NCBI GenBank assembly: GCA_903938075.1
Contig: CAJABS010000073.1
Coordinates: 1-39,206 of the forward strand
Length of the DNA stretch: 39,206 bases
Source of the DNA: an uncultured Chloroflexota bacterium
GTDB taxonomy: Bacteria; Chloroflexota; Limnocylindria; Limnocylindrales; Limnocylindraceae
Direction: 5' to 3'
The translations under genes were made by a program, and so were the position numbers. This document shows positions 15,356 to 22,769 of the stretch, piece after piece; position 1 is the first letter of the stretch, and the number at the start of each line of letters is the position of its first letter. Under the pieces are notes generated by a model. The model was not told where the DNA came from. It ran no database searches and saw nothing but the letters and a program-made list of their open reading frames with translations.

Positions 15356-16351
15356 ATGAGCAAGGGTTCCGCCAAGATCGGATACGCCGCGATGCTCGAG
15401 CAGTTCGGACCGACCGAGGTCGTCGACTATTCCGTTGCCGCCGAGCAGGCGGGCTTCAGCGGCGTGATGGCCGCGGATCACTTCCAGCCTTGGGTACCAG
15501 AGCAGGGCTCTGCGCCATTCGTCTGGAACGTGATGACGCTACTCGCCGAGCGCACCAAGGGCGATGTCGGCCCCGGCGTCACCTGCCCGGGTTGGCGCAT
15601 GCATCCCGCAACGGTTGCACAGGCGTCAGCAACACTCGAAACGATGTACCCGGGCCGACACTGGCTCGGCCTTGGTTCGGGCGAAGCGCTCAACGAGCAT
15701 GTTGTTGGCGGCTACTGGCCAGAGGTTGGCGAACGCATCGCACGCATGTTTGAGGCGGTCGAAATCATTCGCAAGCTCTTCACAGGCAAAGAGGTGAAGC
15801 ATGCTGGTCGCTGGTATCAGCTGGAGAGCACACGCCTCTGGACGCTACCGCCTGCCCCGCCACCAATCTATGTGGCGACCGCCGGACCAATCACCGCCAA
15901 GAAGACGGGCGAACTCTGCGACGGCATCATCACCGTTGGCGCCGCCGACGAGAAGATCCAGACGGTCTTTGACAAGTTCGCCGAGGGGGCACGCGCGGCT
16001 GGCAAGAACCCAGACGCAATGCCAAAGATTCTGCAACTGCATCTCTCATGGGCGCCGACCGATGAAGAGGCGCTCGCGAACGCGATGCACGAGTGGCCGA
16101 ACGGCGGAATGAAGTTCCCGAAGCAGGATATTCGTAACCCTTCGGACTTCCAGCAGATGGCGAAGCTCGTGCGACCCGAAGACTTCGCTGGGCGCATGGT
16201 GATCTCGAGCGACCTTGAGACGCACCGCAAGACGATTCAGCGCTACCTGGACATGGGCTTCGACAAGATCTACCTGCATAACGTGGGTCGCAACCAAGCA
16301 GAATGGGCCGCCGCCTTCGGGCGCGAGGTGCTCCCCGCCCTCACGGCGTGA
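15356..16351 (+). CDS. LLM-class F420-dependent oxidoreductase, FGD-like (TIGR03557 type)
   Basis: A 331-residue luciferase-like protein closest to the F420-dependent glucose-6-phosphate dehydrogenase / hydroxymycolate-type branch. Recognisable segments are YAAMLEQFGPTEVVDYSVAAEQ, ADHFQPWVPEQG, the GPGVTCPGWRMHPATVAQ region and LGSGEALNEHVVGG, which binds the F420 phosphate. These closely follow the TIGR03557 pattern in order and spacing. Such enzymes often supply F420H2 by oxidising a sugar phosphate or alcohol, but the substrate cannot be read from the sequence. It overlaps the cofD start (GTGA, 16348-16351), so producer and consumer of the cofactor are translationally linked. Confidence 0.9.
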   Translation: MSKGSAKIGYAAMLEQFGPTEVVDYSVAAEQAGFSGVMAADHFQPWVPEQGSAPFVWNVMTLLAERTKGDVGPGVTCPGWRMHPATVAQASATLETMYPGRHWLGLGSGEALNEHVVGGYWPEVGERIARMFEAVEIIRKLFTGKEVKHAGRWYQLESTRLWTLPPAPPPIYVATAGPITAKKTGELCDGIITVGAADEKIQTVFDKFAEGARAAGKNPDAMPKILQLHLSWAPTDEEALANAMHEWPNGGMKFPKQDIRNPSDFQQMAKLVRPEDFAGRMVISSDLETHRKTIQRYLDMGFDKIYLHNVGRNQAEWAAAFGREVLPALTA

Positions 16352-17295
16352 GCCCGCGCGTCGCACTCCTTGCAGGGGGCGTTGGCGGGGCGAAGCTCGC
16401 CCACGGCCTGCGCGCGGCACTCCCAGCTGGTGTCCTCTCGATCATCGCGAACCCGGGCGACGACTTTGAGCTGCATGGGCTCACCATCTGCCCGGATCAC
16501 GACACCCTGCTCTATACCCTCGCCGACCTTGGTGACCGCGAGCGCGGCTGGGGTCTCGCCGGCGAAACCTGGAACGCCCTTGAGCAGTTCGGCAAGATCG
16601 GCGCACCCGACTGGTTCCGGCTCGGCGATCGCGACCTTGCACTGCACATCCATCGCACCGCGCAACTACGCGCTGGCGGGCGACTCACCGAGGTGAATCG
16701 CGAGATCCAGCGCAAGCTCGGTCTCAGCGAAGCGCCGATCCTGATGGCGACCGACGATCCACTGCGCACGCGCCTGCGCACTCCAGACGGCTGGATGGAG
16801 TTCCAACCATGGTTTGTTGGCGCGCAAGCGAAGCCTGAGGTTCTGGAAGTGACATTCGACGGTGCCGAGGCGGCGCGCCCGACCGCCGAAACGCTCGATG
16901 CACTCGCTACCGCTGAGCGCATCGTCATTGCGCCATCAAATCCGTTGATCTCGATTGCTCCAATTCTCGCTATCCCTGGCATCCGCGAGGCGATCGCGGC
17001 AGCACGGGCACGCGGCGCCCTTGTCGTTGGCGTCTCGCCAATTGTTGGTGGGAAGGCGCTGAAGGGGCCAGCCGATCGCATGCTCGCCGCAGCGGGACTC
17101 GACGTCTCGCCGGCGGGCGTCGCCAAGCATCTGACCGGGTTGATGGATGCCTTCATCGTTGAAACGTCAGACCTCACCCCAGCTCTTGCGGCCTCACTCA
17201 CGCCACATGTGCGCAAGAGCGTTGCTGCGCCGATTGTCATGAGCGATGATGCGGCGCGGCTCGCCGTGGCACGCGCCGTTCTCGCCGTTACGTGA
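16348..17295 (+). CDS. cofD: 2-phospho-L-lactate transferase (F420 biosynthesis)
   Basis: Transfers the phospholactyl or phosphoenolpyruvyl moiety from the guanylyl-activated intermediate to FO, giving F420-0 or dehydro-F420-0. The product is 315 residues. The N-terminal GGVGGAKLAHGL (10-21), NPGDDFELHGL (35-45) and CPDHDTLLYTLADL (48-61) match CofD/FbiA motifs that bind metal and nucleotide. ISPIVGGKALKGPADRML-type sequence in the C-terminal half is also conserved in the family. GTG 16348 overlaps the preceding stop by four bases; an upstream in-frame start at 16303 would only shadow that gene. The stop overlaps the cofCE start by four bases (GTGA, 17292-17295). Confidence 0.94.
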   Translation: MSPRVALLAGGVGGAKLAHGLRAALPAGVLSIIANPGDDFELHGLTICPDHDTLLYTLADLGDRERGWGLAGETWNALEQFGKIGAPDWFRLGDRDLALHIHRTAQLRAGGRLTEVNREIQRKLGLSEAPILMATDDPLRTRLRTPDGWMEFQPWFVGAQAKPEVLEVTFDGAEAARPTAETLDALATAERIVIAPSNPLISIAPILAIPGIREAIAAARARGALVVGVSPIVGGKALKGPADRMLAAAGLDVSPAGVAKHLTGLMDAFIVETSDLTPALAASLTPHVRKSVAAPIVMSDDAARLAVARAVLAVT

Positions 17296-18674
17296 GCGTC
17301 ACCGCCGTCCTCCCCTTCCGTTCAATCGACTCCGCGAAGTCGCGCATGTCGCCAGCCCTGAGCGAGGGAGAACGCCGTGAGTTCTCGGCGCGCCTCCTTG
17401 AGCGAACCCTGCTGGCGCTCGGTCGTGCCGCACGTATCAGCAACGTGATCCTGGTCTCACCTGATCCGCTCGCCCGCGCGCTTGCACGCAGCGGCGGACA
17501 TGAGGCGCTCGACGACGGCGGCGTCGACCTGAATGCAGCGATCGCACTCGGCATCGGGCAGGCGACAGCGAGTGGCGCAACTGCGGTGCTGATCCTGCCG
17601 GTGGATCTTGCCGAGGTCACTGCGGCAAACATTGATGCGCTTCTGAGCGGCTGGTCAGGTGTGCAGCCTGGACTCCTCGCATCACCCGATGGCGGCACCT
17701 CGGCGCTCTTGGTGCCACTCCCGCGCACCTTTACGCCGCAGTTCGGAGAGAACAGTGCAGCGGCGCACCGCACCGAGCTGAGCCGTGACGGTGCCCAGGT
17801 TGAGACGCTTGTCTCGCCACTTACCGCGGACCTCGACACGCCGAGCGATCTGAAGGCCGCCATAGAGCGCGAGCGAACGGCCGCCACACCAGCGCCAACA
17901 GATGGACTGCTCGCACTCCCGATTGACGGACTCGGTGAGATCGAACCGGGTGACGACCTACCCGCCATGATCGCAAGCTGTGTGGCAGCGATCGCCGCGA
18001 CGAGCGCGATTGGCGATCTACGCAGTGACGATGTCATCGCCGTGACCCAGAAGATCGTCTCGAAGGCAGAGGGGGCCATCGTTGAGCTGGCCACCATTAC
18101 GCCAAGGCCGGAGGCGGTGGAGTACGCGGCAAAGTGGAGTCGCGACGCGCGCCAGGTTGAGGTGGTGCTGCAAGAGGCGATTCGCGTGGTCCGCATGGAT
18201 CGCGGCGTGATCATCACGGAGACGGCGCACGGCTTTGTGCTTGCGAACTCTGGTGTTGACGCTAGCAATGTTGGCCCGCGCAGCGGCGAGGTGGTGACAC
18301 TCCTACCGCGCGATCCCGATGGCTCGGCGCGCGCGATTCGCGAGGCGATCCGCCTGCGCACTGGCATCGCGCCCGGAGTCATCATCACCGACTCCTTCGG
18401 CCGCCCGTGGCGCCTCGGCATTACCGACGTTGCAATTGGCGTGGCCGGCATTGCGGCGCTGGAGGATCTGCGCGGCAAGCCCGACGCCGATGGGCGGACG
18501 ATGGCTGCAACCGTTCGGGCCGTTGCCGACCAGATCGCCGCTACTGCTGAGCTCGCCCTTGGGAAGACCGCCCGTCGCCCACTCGCGCTTATCCGCGGCG
18601 CGCACCCTGAGGTTGCTGAGGACGGGAGCGCTCGATCGAGCCTAATGCCTCCTGATTGGGACCTCTTCCGCTAA
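17292..18674 (+). CDS. CofC-CofE fusion: guanylyltransferase and F420-0:gamma-glutamyl ligase
   Basis: A 460-residue protein joining two F420 biosynthetic enzymes. Residues 1 to about 195 are a CofC/FbiD-type nucleotidyltransferase: start VLPFRSIDSAKSR, LPVDLAEVT at 102-110, DGGTSALL at 133-140 and DLDTPSDL at 180-187. It would activate phospholactate or phosphoenolpyruvate with GTP. Residues from about 205 are a CofE domain: LRSDDVIAVTQKIVSKAEG, a GVDASNV metal-site motif at 321-327, and DSFGRPWRLGITDVAIG from 367. It would add glutamates to F420-0. The joint lies around 195-210, a short Ala/Thr/Pro linker. There is no C-terminal FMN/nitroreductase domain as in mycobacterial FbiB. The GTG start overlaps cofD, so all three activities come from two coupled genes. 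Confidence 0.92.
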   Translation: MSVTAVLPFRSIDSAKSRMSPALSEGERREFSARLLERTLLALGRAARISNVILVSPDPLARALARSGGHEALDDGGVDLNAAIALGIGQATASGATAVLILPVDLAEVTAANIDALLSGWSGVQPGLLASPDGGTSALLVPLPRTFTPQFGENSAAAHRTELSRDGAQVETLVSPLTADLDTPSDLKAAIERERTAATPAPTDGLLALPIDGLGEIEPGDDLPAMIASCVAAIAATSAIGDLRSDDVIAVTQKIVSKAEGAIVELATITPRPEAVEYAAKWSRDARQVEVVLQEAIRVVRMDRGVIITETAHGFVLANSGVDASNVGPRSGEVVTLLPRDPDGSARAIREAIRLRTGIAPGVIITDSFGRPWRLGITDVAIGVAGIAALEDLRGKPDADGRTMAATVRAVADQIAATAELALGKTARRPLALIRGAHPEVAEDGSARSSLMPPDWDLFR

Positions 18675-18701
18675 GCGGCCAGCCCAGATCTGTGGGGGGC
18701 G

Positions 18702-18707
18702 TAGAAT
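18702..18707 (+). promoter_or_regulatory. -10-like TAGAAT box of the trxB operon
   Basis: TAGAAT ends six bases before ATG 18714, with no Shine-Dalgarno between. The expected transcription start coincides with the ATG, so the trxB mRNA is predicted to be leaderless. No good -35 is seen. This is one of the clearest examples of the recurrent box. Confidence 0.55.
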
Positions 18708-18713
18708 CGCTCC

Positions 18714-19763
18714 ATGACGAACGCAGAGACCCCCAAGGGATTCGGGTTAGCAATTGACTTCGGCGCAGCCGCGCCAGCAGCCGATCCTGCCGTCGCCACG
18801 AAGGCTGCCCCCGCCGCTCCGACGGAGGCACGCTTGCTGATCCTCGGCTCTGGTCCAGCTGGACTCACCGCAGCAATTTATGCCGCACGTGCCGGTCTCG
18901 CCCCTGTTGTGATCGGTGGCTACGCCCCTGGCGGCCAGCTGATGCTCACCAGTGAAGTTGAAAACTTCCCCGGATTTCCTGAAGGTATTGACGGCCCAGA
19001 GCTCATGGCCAATATGCGTAAGCAGGCAGAGCGCTTCGGCACGATCATGGTGGACCAGGATGTTGACCGCGTTGACCTGAGTGCCGAACCGCACCGTGTC
19101 TGGAGCGCAGGTCGTGAATTTCACGCCGAAGCGATCATCGTGGCAACCGGCGCATCGGCTCTCTGGCTCGGACTCGAATCCGAAACCCGACTTCGTGGAC
19201 GCGGCGTCAGCGCCTGTGCAACCTGTGACGGCTTCTTCTTCAAGGGGCAAGAGGTTGTCGTCGTTGGTGGCGGCGACACGGCCCTTGAAGAGGCGCTCTT
19301 CCTGACGCGCTTCGCAACCAAGGTGCACCTTGTGCATCGGCGTGACACATTCCGCGCCAGCAAGATCATGATCTCGCGCGTTCAGGCCCATGCCTCTATT
19401 CAGCTGCACATGAACCGCGAGGTGATTGAAGTGCTCGGCGAGAAGAGTACAGAGGCGGTCATGCTGCGGGACACCACCCCTGGCGCAACGAGTGCCCCAG
19501 AGCGACTCGCCACTGGTGGACTCTTCGTTGCAATCGGTCACAAGCCGAACACGGCACTGCTCGGCGGAGCACTCCCTGTAGATGCTGCCGGCTATCTGCA
19601 GCTTGAGAGCGAAACGACAGCGTCTCAAATTGACGGAGTCTTTATTGCCGGCGATGTGCATGATCACCGCTACCGCCAGGCGGTGACCGCCGCAGGAGAT
19701 GGCTGCCGTGCCGCACTGGACGCTGAGCGCTGGTTGGCGGAGCGCGACGCCACAAAGTCGTAA
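18714..19763 (+). CDS. trxB: Thioredoxin reductase
   Basis: FAD/NADPH-dependent reductase of thioredoxin. The product has 349 residues: the FAD motif GSGPAG at about 45-50, redox-active CATC at 168-171, the NADPH motif VVVGGGDTALEEALFL and the C-terminal GVFIAGDVHDHRYRQAVTAAGDG. An extra 38-residue N-terminus rich in Ala and Pro precedes the first beta strand; most TrxB proteins lack it. No initiator closer to the core is visible, and the leaderless -10 box also points to ATG 18714. The TAA overlaps the next ATG by one base (TAATG), tying it to a histidine kinase and response regulator. Ferredoxin- or F420-linked variants exist, but the NADPH motif here looks standard. Confidence 0.94.
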   Translation: MTNAETPKGFGLAIDFGAAAPAADPAVATKAAPAAPTEARLLILGSGPAGLTAAIYAARAGLAPVVIGGYAPGGQLMLTSEVENFPGFPEGIDGPELMANMRKQAERFGTIMVDQDVDRVDLSAEPHRVWSAGREFHAEAIIVATGASALWLGLESETRLRGRGVSACATCDGFFFKGQEVVVVGGGDTALEEALFLTRFATKVHLVHRRDTFRASKIMISRVQAHASIQLHMNREVIEVLGEKSTEAVMLRDTTPGATSAPERLATGGLFVAIGHKPNTALLGGALPVDAAGYLQLESETTASQIDGVFIAGDVHDHRYRQAVTAAGDGCRAALDAERWLAERDATKS

Positions 19764-20503
19764 TGTCGCGTCACGATGAGGAGATCGCCCTCATTGACAC
19801 TGCTCGCGCCGAACTGCTCTCACTCGTCACCCACGAACTACGCACACCCCTCGCCGTACTAAGCGCCTACGTCGAGCTGCTCTCAGACGCGGCCTCTGGC
19901 GCATCCCCCGCAAAGCCAGCCGACCTTGCCGCCTGGCGCGAAGCGGCAATGCAGCAGGTTGGTCGCCTCAACCTGCAGATTGATTCGATCCTCACCGCCG
20001 CCCGACCCGGCTCAAGCCTGCCACTGCAGACTGCTCCGATGAGCCTCGGCACGATCACTGGCGCTGTGATTCGGGATATGGCGCCACTCCTACGTAACCA
20101 CTCTCTTCGCTGGGAGCAGCCGGAGCCCGAGATCGTCGTGCTTGCCGACGAGAGTCGCTTCCGCCAAGTGCTCGGCCACCTCCTAGAGAATGAGGCGAAG
20201 TACGCCCCCGTTGGCGAACCGGTCTCCATTGGCTGCTGGTCTCGCGATGGTCGCGCTGAGCTCTATCTAACCGACGATGGGGCGGGAATCCCTCGCGAAG
20301 ATTGGGAGGAGATCTTTGAAGCCTTCGTACGTCGCACACAACGCCCCTCCGCGAGTGGCTCGGGGATCGGCCTATACGCAGCGCGTCGTCTCATGGGGGC
20401 GATGGGTGGCGAGATTCGGATTGAACCGAATGGATTCGGCGGAAGCCGCTTCCTACTTACGCTGCCACTCGCCCCTGAAGCACACGGCATACTTGCCAGA
20501 TGA
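19763..20503 (+). CDS. Soluble sensor histidine kinase without an input domain
   Basis: A 246-residue kinase consisting only of the core. The HisKA H-box is LVTHELRTPL with phospho-acceptor His24, followed by a HATPase_c domain with the N-box LLENEAKYAP, G1-box DDGAGIP and G2-box SGSGIGLYAARRLM. There is no membrane segment, no PAS or GAF domain and only about 18 residues before the H-box, so sensing must come from a partner protein or from the kinase core itself. It starts inside the trxB stop codon and overlaps the response regulator start by four bases (ATGA, 20500-20503). The order trxB-kinase-regulator suggests redox status as the signal, but that is inferred from context alone. Confidence 0.9.
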   Translation: MSRHDEEIALIDTARAELLSLVTHELRTPLAVLSAYVELLSDAASGASPAKPADLAAWREAAMQQVGRLNLQIDSILTAARPGSSLPLQTAPMSLGTITGAVIRDMAPLLRNHSLRWEQPEPEIVVLADESRFRQVLGHLLENEAKYAPVGEPVSIGCWSRDGRAELYLTDDGAGIPREDWEEIFEAFVRRTQRPSASGSGIGLYAARRLMGAMGGEIRIEPNGFGGSRFLLTLPLAPEAHGILAR

Positions 20504-21210
20504 GCACCGAAACACCAACCACGCCCCTGGCGATCTTGGTGGTCGACGACGACCCAGCGCTCGTTGGCGCAATCTCCGCCCTGCTGACCGCTGGCGACTA
20601 CCAGGTTCATGCCGCCTATAACGGGGTGGAGGCCGTTGAGCAGTTTGATGCCACGAAGCCGGCGCTGGTCCTGCTCGATCTGGCGATGCCTGGCCGTGAT
20701 GGCCTCAATGTCATTCATGAGATTCGTACCCGCAGCGCCACGCCAATCATCGTACTGACCGGCGAAGCGGATGAGGCGGCAAAGGTTGATGCCCTAGACG
20801 CTGGCGCCGATGATTACGTCACTAAGCCGTTCGGCCGCCAGGAGCTCCTCGCTCGCGTCCGCGCTGCACTGCGACGCGGTGGTGAGCCGGCCGATGGCTC
20901 CGCTCGCGATCGCACCATCACTGGCGCGGCAGGCCTGCGCATTGATATCAGTCGACATGAGGTGCACGTCGGCTCGCAGCTCCTCGCTCTCACCAAAACA
21001 GAGTTCAATATCTTGGAGGCCCTCGCCTCGGTGAAGGGTCGCGTTGTGACACAGCAGCGACTCCTCGCCGCCGCCTGGCCGAACAAGGCGACCCCTGATC
21101 CGCTCCTTCTGAAGCCGCACGTCGCGCGTCTGCGCAGCAAGCTCGAAGAGGCTGGCGGTCCGCTCCCTGAATCGGTTCGCGGGGTTGGCTACCGACTAGG
21201 GGCGAGCTAG
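20500..21210 (+). CDS. OmpR/PhoB-family response regulator
   Basis: A 236-residue regulator. The receiver domain has acidic VVDDDP at 14-19, phospho-acceptor Asp60 in LLDLAMPG, Thr in LTGEA and Lys109 in TKPF. The C-terminal winged helix (about 138-236) ends with the usual HVARLRSKLEEAGG...VRGVGYRL pattern of OmpR-type DNA-binding domains. It is the obvious partner of the overlapping soluble kinase. Target genes are unknown, but the operon promoter in front of trxB would be a natural first candidate. The stop abuts the stop of the convergent YibE/F gene with no base between. Confidence 0.92.
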   Translation: MSTETPTTPLAILVVDDDPALVGAISALLTAGDYQVHAAYNGVEAVEQFDATKPALVLLDLAMPGRDGLNVIHEIRTRSATPIIVLTGEADEAAKVDALDAGADDYVTKPFGRQELLARVRAALRRGGEPADGSARDRTITGAAGLRIDISRHEVHVGSQLLALTKTEFNILEALASVKGRVVTQQRLLAAAWPNKATPDPLLLKPHVARLRSKLEEAGGPLPESVRGVGYRLGAS

Positions 21211-22356
21211 CTACTCCTCGCCCACGCCAATCAGGAGTGCGCTCGCCGTGGCGAGAGGCATTGCTAGAAGAACACCAGCGGTGCCTGCGAGGGCACGTAC
21301 CACTTCAACCGCAACGGTTTCCGTGCTGAGTCGGCTCGCGAGACCGCCTGGGGCGATCAGGGCGGCGACCACAAGTGGGAGCGATGCGGCGAAATAGGCG
21401 AGCGGTAGCGTGTTGATCACCGCACCTACATGGGAGCGCCCGATCGCCAGCGCCCGACTGCCCACATCAAGGCTGCCAGCGCGCACATCTGCGCGGCGAA
21501 TCTGCTCAACCGCCGCAACCTGAGTCGCGGCCACATCGTCGACGATCCCGAGCGTGCCGATCATTGCCGCGGCCAGACCAATGCCACGAAGATCAACGTT
21601 GCCGCCAAGAATCGGAATGAGGTTGACGAGGTCTGGATCGCCAGCAAATGGCGTAAAGGCGAGCAGGCGATCGAGAAGAATCGAGATGAGTGCGACGGCG
21701 GCAAGGCTCCCCCCGATCCCCAAGATCGTTGCAGTTGCACGCCGATTGAAACCTTCCGTGATTACAACGGAGGAGACGCCGACGACGAGGGCAATTCCCC
21801 CAGCAACGACGAGAGGTGAGGCTCCGGAGAGGAGCGCCGGAATCCCGAACCGCACCAGTACGACACCGGTAACGGTGAGTGCAAGGAGTGCGCGTGCGCC
21901 GACCCCTCCCGCAATCGCTACGACCGCAGCGGCAAAGAGTGCAAGGGCGATCAGTAGCGCCCCACCTCTAGAGCGATCCGCAACGACAAAGACTGCTCCC
22001 CCACTAGCGTCGGTGACTTCCGTGAGGAGGACCTCATCACCCTTGTTGTACGGAATCGAGCCGGCAATGTCGCTCGCCTGATCCACTGAGGCGGTGAGGC
22101 GCTCTCCAAGGCGTGGACCCTCAAGGAGCTCAACGGTCGCACTGCCCGAGGATCCCCCTTCCCCAGGGAGAGGCTGAGAGACGATGACGGCACGCAGGAG
22201 TACGGGGGCGCTCGTGTCGGTTGGGAGCGTCCATGGGCTTGGCGCCACAAGGAGCACGAGGAGCAGCAGTGCCGAGCCAGCGAGGCGGGCAGCGCCGGCC
22301 AGCCACGCTCGGCTCGTGCGAGGATCTCGTCGTGTGCCGGTGCTACTTGCTGGCAT
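21211..22356 (-). CDS. YibE/F-like integral membrane protein
   Basis: A 381-residue membrane protein of the YibE/F family (PF07907 from memory). An N-terminal hydrophobic segment (signal anchor) is followed by an extracellular domain of about 90 residues with YNKGDEVLLTEV. About seven or eight transmembrane segments follow, including the conserved LIPILGGNVDLRGIGLAAAMIGTLGIVDDVA-type region and VAAVEQIRRA. The function of the family is unknown; transport has been suggested. ATG 22356 is chosen because GGGGG lies six bases upstream; GTG 22368 is in frame too. A TACGAT (complement of 22380-22385) could be its -10. It is divergent from the DUF971 gene. Confidence 0.85.
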   Translation of the reverse strand: MPASSTGTRRDPRTSRAWLAGAARLAGSALLLLVLLVAPSPWTLPTDTSAPVLLRAVIVSQPLPGEGGSSGSATVELLEGPRLGERLTASVDQASDIAGSIPYNKGDEVLLTEVTDASGGAVFVVADRSRGGALLIALALFAAAVVAIAGGVGARALLALTVTGVVLVRFGIPALLSGASPLVVAGGIALVVGVSSVVITEGFNRRATATILGIGGSLAAVALISILLDRLLAFTPFAGDPDLVNLIPILGGNVDLRGIGLAAAMIGTLGIVDDVAATQVAAVEQIRRADVRAGSLDVGSRALAIGRSHVGAVINTLPLAYFAASLPLVVAALIAPGGLASRLSTETVAVEVVRALAGTAGVLLAMPLATASALLIGVGEE

Positions 22357-22415
22357 CAATACCCCCACTGATTTGCATCATCGTAGCCGCTCATCTGGCG
22401 TTTACCTTCGAACCC

Positions 22416-22421
22416 TAGAAT
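22416..22421 (+). promoter_or_regulatory. -10-like TAGAAT box of the DUF971-ppk unit
   Basis: TAGAAT ends six bases before ATG 22428, identical in sequence and spacing to the box before trxB. No Shine-Dalgarno is present. A leaderless transcript carrying DUF971 and ppk is predicted. Confidence 0.55.
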
Positions 22422-22427
22422 CTCCCT

Positions 22428-22769
22428 ATGCAGGAAGCAGCACAAGGGGCACCCGTCGCGATTCGTATCCTCCGCGAGCAGCAACGCCTTGAGCTGGACT
22501 GGCGCGATGGTCATCAGAGCATTTATGACGCGATCCCGCTGCGATGGCTCTGCCCCTGCGCCTACTGCCGCGGTGAGGCGGGTCTCCCGGGCTGGCTCGA
22601 CGCCAATCCAACCCTTAGCCCAAGCCAAACGAAACTCGAGGGTGGCGAAATGGTGGGCAGCTATGCCCTCTGCCTCTTCTGGGGCGACGGACATCGCACC
22701 GGTTACTACACCTGGTCGCTGCTCCGGCAGCGCTGCTCCTGCGCCGATTGCATGAGCGGCCCGCGGTGA
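22428..22769 (+). CDS. DUF971 (gamma-butyrobetaine-hydroxylase N-terminal-like) protein
   Basis: A 113-residue stand-alone DUF971 domain. It has LELDWRDG (21-28), the CPCAYC cluster (42-47) and DGHRTGYYTWSLLR (87-100). In GBBH-type proteins the three Cys (here 42, 44, 47) and a His (here 89) bind a structural zinc. The chain ends with a second C-x-C-x2-C cluster, CSCADC (103-108), which is not part of the core motif I know. The family is linked with iron-sulfur cluster assembly and with 2-oxoglutarate oxygenases, but no oxygenase domain is attached here. Its stop overlaps the start of ppk (GTGA, 22766-22769), so it is translationally coupled to polyphosphate kinase. Confidence 0.85.
   Translation: MQEAAQGAPVAIRILREQQRLELDWRDGHQSIYDAIPLRWLCPCAYCRGEAGLPGWLDANPTLSPSQTKLEGGEMVGSYALCLFWGDGHRTGYYTWSLLRQRCSCADCMSGPR

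Noticed and set aside
17288..18478. Open frame opposite the CofC-CofE gene (minus strand, 396 codons)
   Set aside because: Ser/Arg/Ala-rich composition typical of antisense shadows; no start context or domain; the plus strand has two complete enzyme domains.
18050..18674. FbiB-like C-terminal nitroreductase domain on the CofE half
   Set aside because: The protein ends about 255 residues after the CofE domain begins, leaving no room for the FMN-binding domain of mycobacterial FbiB.
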